A stretch of 64,000 nucleotides of DNA, from assembly GCF_017742245.1 (NCBI RefSeq), contig NZ_JAGHKO010000010.1, positions 432,033-496,032 of the forward strand, in the 5' to 3' direction. Positions 35,072-45,870 of the stretch are shown in pieces. Both the position numbers and the translations under genes were made by a program. The stretch's first letter is position 1. Every line of letters starts with the position of its first letter. The notes under the pieces were generated by a model, which made no database searches, had not been told where the DNA came from, and worked only from the letters and a program-made list of their open reading frames with translations. This DNA is from Niastella soli (GTDB lineage Bacteria > Bacteroidota > Bacteroidia > Chitinophagales > Chitinophagaceae).

Positions 35072-38000
35072 TTAAAAAGAAATGTTTACACCCAGAATTA
35101 ACGATTTTGGTAAAGGCAATCCACCATAATCGCCTGGTTCCGGGAACAGGGCGTTACCACTCAAATCGGTATTATTTGCCTCAGGGTTCAATCCACCTTT
35201 GTATTTATCGTGACCAAAGAAATTCTCTGCGGTAATATATACGCGGGCTGCATTCATCAACTTCGCTTTTATTACCCGGTTCAGGTCGTATCCTAACGTG
35301 ATCATGCGAACGCGGAAGTAATCAGAAGAGAACAGCCAGTCGGTATTGGCGATCTGTCCGAATGTTGAATACGCTTTACCTACTCTACCAGCGCCCGGAT
35401 CATCAGCTGAGCGCCAGCGGTCACGGAAAAAGCCGAGGGCATTATCAACAGTACCCTGTCCGGTCCTTCCCAATGCACGGTCTAACAATGAATAAATAGA
35501 GCCGCCATGTTGTCCCTGCACCAATACGCTAAAATCAAAACCTTTATATTTTACCGTGTTGGTCATGCCATAGATATAATCAGGATTTGGTTTGGCCACT
35601 ATCTGGCGGTCATTGAGGTCAATAACTCCATCAGGCGTAAAATCTTCGTATTTAGGATCACCTACTGTCTCTGAACCATACAGCGCTACTTTTTTATCAA
35701 TATCTTCCTGGGTAAGGATGCCAACTTGTTTAACAACATAAATACTGTACAATGGCTGGCCTACCTGTAAAATGGAGTGCTGGGTACCAGAAAGAGCTGC
35801 CGGAATAATGATCTGAGATTGACCAGGACCCAACGCCACCACTTTATTGCTGTTGTGGCTCAGGTTAATAGAGGTGGTCCATTGTACCGGGCCTTTTACA
35901 ATATTGCGGGTGGTAAGGTCTATTTCCCAGCCCTGGTTACGTGTTTGACCTACGTTAGCCAGCTGGGTGGCAAAACCAGTTACCCAGGGAGTTGGCAGGT
36001 TCAGTAACAGGTCTGAACTCTTTCTTGTATAAATATCAAAACTGGCGCTGATGCGGTTGTTTAATACAGTTACATCAAGACCCGCATCATAGGTTTGCGA
36101 TTTTTCCCAGGTAAGATTGGGATTGGTAGCACCGTTTGAAGGAGTGCCATTAGCATTGGGAATACCTCCTGTAGCAAGGCCAACGGCATATGAGTTATTA
36201 AATGAATAGTTATATACAGCCAACTGAGCAATGGTAGCATAATCGGCAATTTGATAGTTACCCGATTTACCCCAGCTGGCCCTTAACTTCAGATCGTTAA
36301 TTACCGGTACTGCTTTCATGAAGTTCTCTTCAGATACACGCCAGCCAACAGACGCACTGGGGTAATAGCCCCATTTTCCCCCCTCACCAAAACGGCTCGA
36401 TCCATCACGACGAATACTGGCAGAAAGCAGGTATTTACCATCATAAGTATATTGTACACGGCCTAAATACGACAACAATACGTTCTTTGTTTCCGTAGTA
36501 GTGCTGGTAACAGCATTAGCCGCATTCAGGGTAATTATTTTATCCTGTCTGTAACCACCATTTGACTTGATCTCCTGATTGTCCAACTTATCGGAGTTAT
36601 AGGAGAAACCTACTACAGCATTAATGTCGTGTACATTATTAAAGGTCTTATTGAAGTTAAAGGTGTTCTCATTTACAAAAGTTTGCTTTCTATAGCTGTT
36701 GAACGATCCGCTGGCCAATGCTGCAGTTGATGACAGCCTGGTAGCCAAGGAATTGGTCACAGTATAAGGCGTATAACCCTTGCTTTGGTTGTCAGTATTA
36801 TCCAGGTTAACGGTTGTTTTAAATGACAACCCCGGAATGATCTGGTATTCTCCAAAAACCGAAGCAAGCGTACGGAAACGCCTGGTTTGCCCCAGAATGG
36901 ATTTTAATTTTGCATAAGGGCTATTCGTAGAAGTGCTCCATTTATACTGGTCGTTCAGACCGGCATTCGGATACAACCCACTCACGCTATCCTGAACGGG
37001 GCTCATACTCAGCACCTGATGCAGAATATTATCTTTTCCTTCCACACCCGGGTCATTGATGATTGAATAAGTAGGCACAATATTCAAACCGAACTTCAGT
37101 TTTTTACTGGCGTTTACTTCCACATTGGCCCTGGCCGAATAGCTGGTAAGATCGGTATTGATCACCATTCCTTCCTGACGAACAAAATTACCAGACACAT
37201 AATACTTCACAAACTCATTGCCACCACTGGCAGACACCTGGTGATTTTGCACCAGTCCCTTCCGGAAAATCTCATCCTGCCAGTCAATGAACCGCAAACC
37301 TGGATGATTGGGATCTAACCAGCGGTCATCGATCATGTAAGTGGTATTATAATCACTCGCACCCAATTTTAAAAGCTGGCGACGTTTGGTATTGTCGTCA
37401 CTCGCGGTACCGCCTTTTGAACCGTAATCGGCTACGTATTTGGCATTCACCATCTCAGTAAAACGATCCATCCATTCTGTACTGTTCAGCATGTCAAGCT
37501 TCCGGGATGGCTCGGTAAAACCCACATTGCTGTTTACAGTCACTCTTGGTTTACCCGATTTACCACGTTTGGTAGTGATCAGCACTACCCCATTGGCAGC
37601 GCGGGAGCCATAGATCGCTGCAGAAGCTGCATCCTTTAATACCTGAATATCTTCAATATCATTTGGATTGATATTATCAAGCGGGTTACCATTGGCAAAA
37701 TTACCCGACTGGTTCGGCGAACTCATAGCCAGCGGAAATCCATCAATTACATACAACGGTTCACTACCCGCTGTAATGGTACCACTACCGCGTACCTGTA
37801 CACTAAAACCTTTACCCAATGAACCGGTTGTTTGTTTAACGGCCACGCCGGGCATTTGACCAACCAGTGCCTGGTCAACTCTCGTTACCGGCCGCTCATC
37901 GAGCTTGCTGGCATTGAACGATGCCTGGGCGCCTGTTACATTTCGCCGTTTTTGCGTACCATAACCAATCACCACCACATCTTCCAGCGTATTTTTTTCG

Positions 38001-38320
38001 CCGGAAAGGCTTATGGTCAAGTTGGTTTGGCCGTTCAATTGAATTTCTTTCCTGGCAAAACCCACGGAAGTAATAACCAGGGTTTCTTTTCCCGTAGTTA
38101 CAGGAATAGAAAAAGCCCCATCGTCCTTGGCAAGGGTGCGTTTATCAGTTCCCTTCACCTGAACGGTAGCCCCAGGCACACCATTACCACTTTCGTCGGT
38201 AATTTTTCCCGTAATTAAAATGCTGCCTGCTGAATTTTGTGATCGTACTTGAAAAAATGAAAAGAGGAGTAGTAAAGGTACTAACCAAATACCCTTTGGT
38301 ACAAATTGCTGAACTCTCAT
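35072..38320 (-). CDS. SusC-like TonB-dependent transporter (rhamnogalacturonan locus)
   Basis: The 1082-residue outer-membrane transporter has an N-terminal signal (about 1-27), a CarboxypepD-regulatory-like domain (about 33-110; ITGKITDESGNGVPGATVQVKG), the plug (about 115-235; VVIGYGTQKRRNVTGA, DIQVLKDAASAAIYGSRAANG) and a 22-strand barrel ending LILGVNISF. No STN/anti-sigma-interaction domain is present, so regulation through a cognate ECF sigma factor is unlikely. It is the first gene of the leftward run and imports oligosaccharides with the SusD-like protein. Confidence 0.96.
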   Translation of the reverse strand: MRVQQFVPKGIWLVPLLLLFSFFQVRSQNSAGSILITGKITDESGNGVPGATVQVKGTDKRTLAKDDGAFSIPVTTGKETLVITSVGFARKEIQLNGQTNLTISLSGEKNTLEDVVVIGYGTQKRRNVTGAQASFNASKLDERPVTRVDQALVGQMPGVAVKQTTGSLGKGFSVQVRGSGTITAGSEPLYVIDGFPLAMSSPNQSGNFANGNPLDNINPNDIEDIQVLKDAASAAIYGSRAANGVVLITTKRGKSGKPRVTVNSNVGFTEPSRKLDMLNSTEWMDRFTEMVNAKYVADYGSKGGTASDDNTKRRQLLKLGASDYNTTYMIDDRWLDPNHPGLRFIDWQDEIFRKGLVQNHQVSASGGNEFVKYYVSGNFVRQEGMVINTDLTSYSARANVEVNASKKLKFGLNIVPTYSIINDPGVEGKDNILHQVLSMSPVQDSVSGLYPNAGLNDQYKWSTSTNSPYAKLKSILGQTRRFRTLASVFGEYQIIPGLSFKTTVNLDNTDNQSKGYTPYTVTNSLATRLSSTAALASGSFNSYRKQTFVNENTFNFNKTFNNVHDINAVVGFSYNSDKLDNQEIKSNGGYRQDKIITLNAANAVTSTTTETKNVLLSYLGRVQYTYDGKYLLSASIRRDGSSRFGEGGKWGYYPSASVGWRVSEENFMKAVPVINDLKLRASWGKSGNYQIADYATIAQLAVYNYSFNNSYAVGLATGGIPNANGTPSNGATNPNLTWEKSQTYDAGLDVTVLNNRISASFDIYTRKSSDLLLNLPTPWVTGFATQLANVGQTRNQGWEIDLTTRNIVKGPVQWTTSINLSHNSNKVVALGPGQSQIIIPAALSGTQHSILQVGQPLYSIYVVKQVGILTQEDIDKKVALYGSETVGDPKYEDFTPDGVIDLNDRQIVAKPNPDYIYGMTNTVKYKGFDFSVLVQGQHGGSIYSLLDRALGRTGQGTVDNALGFFRDRWRSADDPGAGRVGKAYSTFGQIANTDWLFSSDYFRVRMITLGYDLNRVIKAKLMNAARVYITAENFFGHDKYKGGLNPEANNTDLSGNALFPEPGDYGGLPLPKSLILGVNISF

Positions 38321-38833
38321 ATTGGCACTATTTAGTAATGTTTACAATCGCCTGATGCGGATAAAATTAGGGGCAGTTGATGCAACCGTCGTCCTGTTCC
38401 ATCCTGTCTAAAATGAATTAGCATTCTGTTGAACAGGGCTTTCAAACACTTCATCGATTAAAGTTCAGGCAATAACGGCCAAAACAGGTTGTCAATCTAT
38501 TCTTTACTATTAAATGTCATACCAACACTTCCGGTAACGATTGCGTAGATCATTTGCCTCAAACGGGATGCCTCAGGATAGTTTAAGGCCGTTGAAACGT
38601 TAATTTTATTCAGTAACTGCCATAACCAAAACGAAACTGACTTGCCATGTTGCACTTAACACTTGCAGCTATCACCTCTGCTGTGATGGCTACCCTGTTT
38701 ATTTTTACTTCTTCTACATTTCTTTTTCATTTTCATAAGCATTTAAAAGCATCGCTCATAAGCCCTTAGGGGATTGTTACGAGTTTTTGCTGCACGCTGT
38801 TTTCTAAAAACCAAGACTAAACAAACACCTGCC
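38321..38833. promoter_or_regulatory. 513-bp divergent control region between two polysaccharide loci
   Basis: This gap must hold the promoters of the leftward SusC run and of the rightward fasciclin-SusC run. I see a possible 5-prime-leader hairpin for the rightward mRNA: AGCTATCAC (38667-38675) with GTGATGGCT (38683-38691), one G-U pair. TATTTTTA near 38699-38706 resembles a -7 element but lacks a clear -33 partner. I found no LacI-like palindrome with a CG centre and no regulator gene nearby. Confidence 0.4.
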
Positions 38834-41041
38834 ATGCGTAGATCGCTACAAATTTGCTATGTACTCATTTCATCCTGTATCTTACTAGTTAACTGCCGAA
38901 AAAAAGAATGGGATAAATTTTACGACCGACCGGAAAGTCTTGAACCCCCTATTTACCAGGTACTTAAAAGAAAGGAGAATTTCAGTTTATTACTTGCCTG
39001 TATTGATAAGGCCGGGTACAAAGACATCTTAAGCAATGCCGGTTACTGGACCCTGTTCGCCCCAACCGATGATGCTTTCAGCAAATACTTTAAAGAGAAC
39101 AGCTTAAGCGGAATAGACGCTATGGATTCTGTAAAAGCCCAACAAATTGTTCGCTATTGTTTGGTTTACAATTCCTTCAATACAGAACGGCTGGATGATT
39201 ATCAATCCACTGCAGGATGGGTAGCAGACAAAGCATTCAAGCGAAGGACCGCCTATTACGATCTGTTCGATACAGCAACTGTAAACGGTCAGCTGCTTCA
39301 TACCATTGCTTCCAACCGGAATGCAGGGTATAGTTCGGCGGACAATAATAATAAGTACATCCCCTACTTTACCAATCCGTTTTTTACGGATTCCAAATTA
39401 ACAGCCACCGATTACAATTACTTTTACCCCGGTACCTCTTTTACCGGTCTAAATATTCTGGATGCACGGATCACCGAAACAAATATCCCTGCTGAGAATG
39501 GTAACATCCATGTAATAGATAAGGTACTATCTCCCTTAGAGAATATTGAAAAATACCTGGCCTCCAAACCTGAATACAGCCTGTTTAACAGCCTGTTTCA
39601 ACAATTTATGGTTTCCTACACTGAAAATGCAGAAGCAACCAAAAGGTTCCAGATCCTGAACAACAGCAGCGACAAAGTATACATAAAATTTTATAATGCA
39701 GGCCTCGCGTTTTCCCTGAACAATGAGAATTATTTGAAAGTGCAGGACAATGATGGGCAGATGAATGGCTGGACCATTTTTGCGCCTACCAATGACGTAT
39801 TGGAACCTTACCTGAAAAATGTGGTACTGGAACACTACAACAATGATCTGAGTAACCTGAATAAACTGCCCATTCAAACCCTGACCGACTTCTTAAATGC
39901 GCACCTGTGGCAAAACCCTGTATGGCCAACCAAATTTGCAACCACCTCCAATTACCTGGGTGAAGAAGCAAGGTTTAGTGCCAATTCCGATATCGTTGAT
40001 AAAAAAATATTGAGCAATGGCTTCTTCTATGGGGCCAAAAAGGTACAGGAATCGAATCTATTTTCAACAGTATACGCACGTCCTTATCTCGATCCCGACT
40101 ATACGCTCATGACACGCCTGTTAAACCAGGACCTGAAACAAACTATCACCAATCCCAATTTTAAATATACCATCCTGATGATGTCTGACGCCAAAATAAG
40201 GGCATTGGGTTTTGATTGGGATGCCAAGAGTAGTAAATGGGTGAATACTATTCCGGGCGTACTGGGAGCCGGTGATCCCCCGGGCACTGTAAACAGATTG
40301 GTCAATTTGTGTGTTATTGCCACCCCCAATAATGAATTGGGCAATTTAAGCGGACAGGGCATCATTTCAACCTTAAGTGGCGAACTGATCAAATGGAATA
40401 ATGGCCAGTTTTATGCAGCCGGAAATATCGATAGCAATGTAAACGTTACGGTAACAGGTAGCAAGGTCATGAAGAACGGCATTGCCTATTATACCAATGG
40501 CCTGTTACTCTTTTCTGCATTAACACCAGGAAAAAGGCTCGAAGCTTTAGCATCCCAGCCTTCTTCACCTTACTATCAATTTTTCCAATACCTTAAAAAC
40601 GCTAAAATGTATACGGCTACAACCGGCGTCATCTCCGGTGTACCGACTGGCTTCTTTGGTACTTTTATAATCCCCGACAACAATGCCATTCTGGCTGCTG
40701 TTAATGCCGGTTTATTACCCGGTACCGGAACCGCACCAAATAAAGTCCCTAACTATACATCTACCGCAGGCGTTGATATAGAGCAGGTAGAGTCCTTTCT
40801 GAAATTCCACATGTTACAACAAACGGTAATTGCTGACGGGAAAATACAAACCTGTAAAACCAATTTCACGAATCTGAACGATCAACCAGGTGCTGTTAGC
40901 ATAGTCAGCTTAGCTGGTGGCATCCTGACTTTTACAGATTCATTTGGCAATACGGCAACTACTGACCCGGTAAACAGCAATGTGCTGGCCGACCGTATAG
41001 TTATTCACTCCATTAATACGTGCCTTAAACCTAACAAATGA
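38834..41041 (+). CDS. Fasciclin (FAS1) multidomain lipoprotein, four repeats
   Basis: I start at 38834 (MRRSLQICYVLISSCILLVNC), where a lipobox ends at Cys21; the frame is open 20 codons upstream without a signal. The 735-residue product carries about four FAS1-like domains: about 38-200 (FTLFAPTDDAF-type motif YWTLFAPTDDAFSKYF), 205-395 (WTIFAPTNDVLEPYL), 400-560 and 570-735 (GTFIIPDNNAIL). FAS1 domains mediate adhesion or ligand binding. It precedes the second SusC/SusD pair by 20 nt and is probably a surface-exposed accessory lipoprotein. The ligand is unknown. Confidence 0.85.
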   Translation: MRRSLQICYVLISSCILLVNCRKKEWDKFYDRPESLEPPIYQVLKRKENFSLLLACIDKAGYKDILSNAGYWTLFAPTDDAFSKYFKENSLSGIDAMDSVKAQQIVRYCLVYNSFNTERLDDYQSTAGWVADKAFKRRTAYYDLFDTATVNGQLLHTIASNRNAGYSSADNNNKYIPYFTNPFFTDSKLTATDYNYFYPGTSFTGLNILDARITETNIPAENGNIHVIDKVLSPLENIEKYLASKPEYSLFNSLFQQFMVSYTENAEATKRFQILNNSSDKVYIKFYNAGLAFSLNNENYLKVQDNDGQMNGWTIFAPTNDVLEPYLKNVVLEHYNNDLSNLNKLPIQTLTDFLNAHLWQNPVWPTKFATTSNYLGEEARFSANSDIVDKKILSNGFFYGAKKVQESNLFSTVYARPYLDPDYTLMTRLLNQDLKQTITNPNFKYTILMMSDAKIRALGFDWDAKSSKWVNTIPGVLGAGDPPGTVNRLVNLCVIATPNNELGNLSGQGIISTLSGELIKWNNGQFYAAGNIDSNVNVTVTGSKVMKNGIAYYTNGLLLFSALTPGKRLEALASQPSSPYYQFFQYLKNAKMYTATTGVISGVPTGFFGTFIIPDNNAILAAVNAGLLPGTGTAPNKVPNYTSTAGVDIEQVESFLKFHMLQQTVIADGKIQTCKTNFTNLNDQPGAVSIVSLAGGILTFTDSFGNTATTDPVNSNVLADRIVIHSINTCLKPNK

Positions 41042-41061
41042 TCATTTCGCAAAACTGACAT

Positions 41062-44000
41062 ATGAAAAAATTGTTTTCACAGGTCTCTTTATTAATCATA
41101 CTACTGGTTTCGCTGGTGCCTCTCAGTGACCTACAAGCCCAGACCCAGCCACTTATTATCCGCGGGAAGATCACCAGCGGCCGCGACAAAACGCCCGTTC
41201 ATGGGGCGTCAGTAACCGAAATAGATAATGACGAACGTATTATCCGAGGGGTATCTACTGATATAGATGGCAATTTTGCGCTCAGAATATCAAACCCCAA
41301 AAACAAAATACAGGTTTCCTACATAGGTCACAAATCAGTTGTACAAAGCCTTTCAGGCAAAACAACATTCAATATACAATTGGCACCCAATGCCGATATG
41401 GATGAGATCATTGTAGTAGCCGATAAAAAAACCGACAACGGTATGATGCCGATCTCGGAAAGGGACCGCACATTTGCCGCTGCCACTATCAATGCCAAGG
41501 AAATGGAAGAAATGCAATCTACCTCCATTGACCAGGCGTTGCAGGGCCGGTTACCAGGTCTCGATATTACGGCCAGCTCAGGTGATCCCGGCGCAGCTAT
41601 GAGTATCAAGATCCGCGGTACTTCCTCCATCAACTCATCAGACAACCCACTGATAGTAGTAGACGGAATGCCTTATGAAACAGAGATCCCTTCCGACTTC
41701 AACTTCGGTACGGCCGACGAACAGGGATATGCCGCATTGCTTAACATTGCCCCTTCCGATATAAAAGACATTACTGTATTGAAAGACGCCGCCGCCACTG
41801 CAGTATGGGGCGCCCGCGCTGCCGGCGGGGTATTGATCATCACTACCAAGCGTGGTAAAATAGGAAAACCGCAGTTGACCTATACCTTTAAAGGCTCTAT
41901 GACCCAGGCACCCGATGCCATTCCCATGCTTAACGGCGATCAGTATTCCATGCTGATCCCAGAAGAGGTGATGAACCGAAATGGTGCGCCGCTCAATACC
42001 CAAACTGTAAAGGAATTTCAATACGACCCCACGGACCCTTACTGGTATTATAACTACAACAATAATACTAACTGGGTAAAAGCTATCCGCCAAACAGGCT
42101 ATATCCAGAGCCACAATCTATCAATGAATGGTGGGGGCAAAAAAGCCCGTTACTTCACCTCACTCGACTATACCAACCAAACGGGTACAACTGTAGGTAA
42201 TGATCTTAAACGGATCAATACCCGCATCAACCTCGATTATACGGTGTCAGCCCGTATTCGCTTCCGTACCGACCTTTCGTATTCACACTCCAGCAACAAT
42301 CGCAACTATGCCGATAACCTGCTGGAAGTGGCCTACCGAAAAATGCCGAACATGAGTATTTATGAATATGATGAGTATGGCAACAAAACACCCAACTTTT
42401 TTTCACCGGTAAGTAATGTACAGGGTTTTTATGGCGGCATAGACAGCAAAAACAAACTGATTGGAACAGTTAATCCTGTTGCCATGGCCAGGACCGCTTA
42501 CCGGAACATTCTTTCTGAACGGGTAATACCACACTTCACCTTGCAGTATGATATTAAACCTACTGTACTTTTTGCCAACTTCGATATACAGTTCGATATC
42601 AATAATACCAAGAACAAATCTTTTTTGCCGCAAATAGCTACCGGCAGACCCTGGACTGAAACAAGTGTGAACCGGGTATATGATGGTGATGCAGATGCGT
42701 TCAGCGTCCAATCAAAAACAAGCCTTACCTACACCCCGCATCTGAAAGAAAACCACAAGTTGGTGCTGTTCTCTACCTTCCTTACAAGCGATTTTAAATA
42801 TGTATCGCATCAGGCACAAACATCCAATACCGCGTCTACAGACTTACAGGACCCCTCCGTACCTTCGCGTACTGCCAATGCCGATCTGAACCTTACGTCA
42901 ACACAAATACAAACCCGTTCTATTGGCGCCCTGGTAAACGGACAGTACTCTTTTAAAGACCGCTATATTTTAAATGGCGCCATCCGGGTGGATGGTAATT
43001 CGAAATTCGGTCCCAGCCACCGGTATGGTTATTTCCCATCTGTATCGGCCCGCTGGCGTATGTCTGACGAGTGGTTCATGAAGCCCTTACAGAAATGGAT
43101 CAACGACCTGAGCATCCGCGGTAGCTATGGTCACTCGGGCCGGGAACCAAAAGATGATTATACTTTCTACAACACTTACAGCACTTACTCCTATTCCTAC
43201 CTCGGTCAATCCGCCATTTTCCCGTCCAGAATGGAATTGAATAACCTTTCCTGGGAAGTAAATAAAGGATTGAACCTGGGTTTCAACCTCATTGCCCTGA
43301 ACCGTCGCATCAACCTCGATGTTGACCTGTATCGTAACCGGATCGATCATATGTATTCACCCGGTTTACAGATCTCTTCCTTTACCGGTTTCGATAAAGT
43401 AGACATGAACGTGGGTACCATGGATAATCAGGGATTAGAGGTTAACCTCAATGCAGTACTGGTGAAAAAGAAAAACTATTCTATTGAATTCAATTTCAAC
43501 ATTGCGCGCAACGCAAACATCATTCGCAAAATATCTGAATACTATCCACGTGAAAAAGGAAATATAGAAGCCAATGGTCAGTACAAATCCCTGTTACAGG
43601 AAAATAATCCATTTGGCTCCTTCTATGGTTTCCGCTTCAAAGGTGTATATGCCGACAAAAACGCCACTATTGCCAAAGATGCAAAGGGCCAACAGATCAT
43701 TGGACCTAACGGACAGGTGATTTATATGCGCTTTAACTATCCTTCTGTCGATTATATGTTCCAGCCAGGCGATGCCATGTATGAAGACATCAACCACGAT
43801 GGCAATATTAATTATATGGATGTGGTGTACCTCGGTAATGGTAATCCGAAATATACCGGCGGTTTTGGTCCTTCGTTCAATTGGAAAGGCATCTTGCGCG
43901 TGACCGTTTTCTGTAACTATCGGTTGGGTCAGGACCTGATAAACGGCACCAAAATGACAACCACGTCCATGTACAACTTTGACAACCAAAGTACAGCCGT

Positions 44001-44346
44001 ATTGAGAAGATGGAGAAAAGAAGGCGATATAACCGATATGCCCAGAGCCGTTTATGGCACCGGTTATAACTCCCTGGGATCTGACCGCTTTGTAGAAGAT
44101 GGTTCCTTCCTGCGGTTGCGTTCGGCCACGGTACGGTATAACTTCCCTGCCAAAACACTGAGCAAATTAAAACTGGGCGGTTTCAGCGCCTATTTTACCG
44201 CGGAGAACCTGGCAACCTTTACCAAATATACCGGTCAGGACCCCGAAGTATCGGTAAGAGGCAGCGATCCATTCCGGGTTGCAACAGACAACTCCATGAC
44301 ACCACCTTCTAAAACGTATACCATCGGTTTATCGACCACCTTCTAA
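41062..44346 (+). CDS. SusC-like TonB-dependent transporter (second pair)
   Basis: The 1094-residue transporter has a signal peptide (about 1-26), a CarboxypepD-like domain (about 32-110; IIRGKITSGRDKTPVHGASV), the plug (about 130-250; DIKDITVLKDAAATAVWGARAAGG) and the barrel, ending KTYTIGLSTTF. It is tightly packed with the fasciclin gene (20 nt) and the SusD gene (14 nt). The ligand is probably a pectic glycan, given the pectate lyase at the end of the run; that is inference. Confidence 0.95.
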   Translation: MKKLFSQVSLLIILLVSLVPLSDLQAQTQPLIIRGKITSGRDKTPVHGASVTEIDNDERIIRGVSTDIDGNFALRISNPKNKIQVSYIGHKSVVQSLSGKTTFNIQLAPNADMDEIIVVADKKTDNGMMPISERDRTFAAATINAKEMEEMQSTSIDQALQGRLPGLDITASSGDPGAAMSIKIRGTSSINSSDNPLIVVDGMPYETEIPSDFNFGTADEQGYAALLNIAPSDIKDITVLKDAAATAVWGARAAGGVLIITTKRGKIGKPQLTYTFKGSMTQAPDAIPMLNGDQYSMLIPEEVMNRNGAPLNTQTVKEFQYDPTDPYWYYNYNNNTNWVKAIRQTGYIQSHNLSMNGGGKKARYFTSLDYTNQTGTTVGNDLKRINTRINLDYTVSARIRFRTDLSYSHSSNNRNYADNLLEVAYRKMPNMSIYEYDEYGNKTPNFFSPVSNVQGFYGGIDSKNKLIGTVNPVAMARTAYRNILSERVIPHFTLQYDIKPTVLFANFDIQFDINNTKNKSFLPQIATGRPWTETSVNRVYDGDADAFSVQSKTSLTYTPHLKENHKLVLFSTFLTSDFKYVSHQAQTSNTASTDLQDPSVPSRTANADLNLTSTQIQTRSIGALVNGQYSFKDRYILNGAIRVDGNSKFGPSHRYGYFPSVSARWRMSDEWFMKPLQKWINDLSIRGSYGHSGREPKDDYTFYNTYSTYSYSYLGQSAIFPSRMELNNLSWEVNKGLNLGFNLIALNRRINLDVDLYRNRIDHMYSPGLQISSFTGFDKVDMNVGTMDNQGLEVNLNAVLVKKKNYSIEFNFNIARNANIIRKISEYYPREKGNIEANGQYKSLLQENNPFGSFYGFRFKGVYADKNATIAKDAKGQQIIGPNGQVIYMRFNYPSVDYMFQPGDAMYEDINHDGNINYMDVVYLGNGNPKYTGGFGPSFNWKGILRVTVFCNYRLGQDLINGTKMTTTSMYNFDNQSTAVLRRWRKEGDITDMPRAVYGTGYNSLGSDRFVEDGSFLRLRSATVRYNFPAKTLSKLKLGGFSAYFTAENLATFTKYTGQDPEVSVRGSDPFRVATDNSMTPPSKTYTIGLSTTF

Positions 44347-44360
44347 AACCAACGAACGCA

Positions 44361-45848
44361 ATGAACATGTTTAGAAAAATATATTTCGCCTTTTTTGTGC
44401 TGTTGCTCGCTACGGGTGCTTCCTCCTGCAAAAAATGGCTGTCCCTGCGGCCGTCTGATGGCATTGTAGGCGACGAATTCTGGCAAACAAAGGAACAGCT
44501 GGCTGCGGCAGTAAACGGCATCTATGCCTCCCTCATCGGCAACCCGCCCGGCGTCTCAGACCGGAGCCTGGCCGAATACCTGTTCATGTGGGGTGAACTG
44601 CGCGCCGATATGGTAATCCCCTCTGCAGGCGCCAGCAACAACGACATTGACATCTATAACGCAAATCTCCAGTCATCCAATACCATTGTAAACTGGCGGG
44701 GCGTATACAGAACGATCAACTATTGTAATACCGTTATAAATCTGGGCCCCGGGGTACTTAAAACCGATAAAACGCTGACCGAACAACAATTGAATGCTTA
44801 TCTGTCGGAAGCCTTTACCATTCGTGCCCTTATGTATTTCTACCTCGCCCGCAGCTTTGGCGATGTGCCCCTTAAGCTGAGCGCGACCACCAGCGATGAC
44901 CAACTGGAACAATTGCCCAAGAACACCCAGGCGGAAGTACTTGACCAGATCGTCAATGATCTTAAAGCAGCCGAACCAAACGCAGTTTTCACCTACGGCA
45001 GTAATGATGCAGATAAAGGCCGGGTAACAAAATATACCGTTTATGCCCTCATGGCCGATGTATACCTGTGGATGGATAATTACAATGATTGTATTACCGC
45101 ATGCGACAAGGTGATCGGCTCCGGTAAATTCGGCCTGATCACCTCCAGAAGTTTTTTCTATCAGATCTTCGATGCAGGTAATTCCACCGAATCCATCTTC
45201 GAGTTTCAGTATAGTAAAGAAGCCCTGAACCCATTCTGGCTGATGTTCAATACCAACAAAAGAAGGTATCAGGCATCTGATGCGGTAATGGAAAGCATCT
45301 ACACCATTGACTATGTTAATCCCGACAGCGTTGACTACCGGGCAGATGGGGCTTCCATAAACAGCGCCAATAACCTGATCCAGAAATTTTTGTGGGAGAC
45401 TACCGCCGACGCATCCTTTAGACACTGGATCGTTTACCGGTATGCAGATATCCTTTTGATGAAAGCAGAAGCTATGACTCAATTGGGCAATGGGCCGGAA
45501 GCATTGAAGCTCGTATATGATATCAGGAAACGGGCACACGCACTGCCGGCAACAGACCATGGTGTAGACCCTAACAGTGTGGAGCAGGTCACCGATTTTA
45601 TTCTGGAAGAACGGGCCAGGGAATTTTCTTTTGAAGGCAAACGCTGGTATGATGTATTGCGAAACGCCAAAAGAAATAATTATGAACGGCTGGATATTAT
45701 ACTGGAAATGGTCAGGAATGCCGCCCCGCCTGAACGGCAGCAATCGGCGATGAATAAGTACAGAGACGTTAACAGCCACTATTTCCCCATCTATTACTAT
45801 GAACTGAATACCGACAAAAACCTGGTACAAAACCCCTTTTATCAATAA
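44361..45848 (+). CDS. SusD-like lipoprotein (second pair)
   Basis: A 495-residue lipoprotein with a lipobox at Cys23 (ATGASSCKKWLSLRP), SusD-type N-terminal helices (GDEFWQTKEQLAAAVNGIYASL), the TPR core (EAFTIRALMYFYLARSFGDVPLKL) and the C-terminal motif FILEERAREFSFEGKRWYDVLR. Met3 is an alternative start. It is the surface partner of the SusC-like transporter 14 nt upstream. The reverse-strand 390-codon open frame across it (44673-45845) is a shadow without homologous features. Confidence 0.95.
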   Translation: MNMFRKIYFAFFVLLLATGASSCKKWLSLRPSDGIVGDEFWQTKEQLAAAVNGIYASLIGNPPGVSDRSLAEYLFMWGELRADMVIPSAGASNNDIDIYNANLQSSNTIVNWRGVYRTINYCNTVINLGPGVLKTDKTLTEQQLNAYLSEAFTIRALMYFYLARSFGDVPLKLSATTSDDQLEQLPKNTQAEVLDQIVNDLKAAEPNAVFTYGSNDADKGRVTKYTVYALMADVYLWMDNYNDCITACDKVIGSGKFGLITSRSFFYQIFDAGNSTESIFEFQYSKEALNPFWLMFNTNKRRYQASDAVMESIYTIDYVNPDSVDYRADGASINSANNLIQKFLWETTADASFRHWIVYRYADILLMKAEAMTQLGNGPEALKLVYDIRKRAHALPATDHGVDPNSVEQVTDFILEERAREFSFEGKRWYDVLRNAKRNNYERLDIILEMVRNAAPPERQQSAMNKYRDVNSHYFPIYYYELNTDKNLVQNPFYQ

Positions 45849-45870
45849 GCTACCAACTAAACTCGCTTAT

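Noticed and set aside
38321..38833. LacI-like operator in the divergent pectin hub (for example around AACGTT near 38598).
   Set aside because: The flanks do not match the TGTAA arms of O1 and O2.
44673..45845. 390-codon reverse-strand frame opposite the second SusD gene.
   Set aside because: No signal, domain or motif; it mirrors a strong coding sequence and is a shadow.
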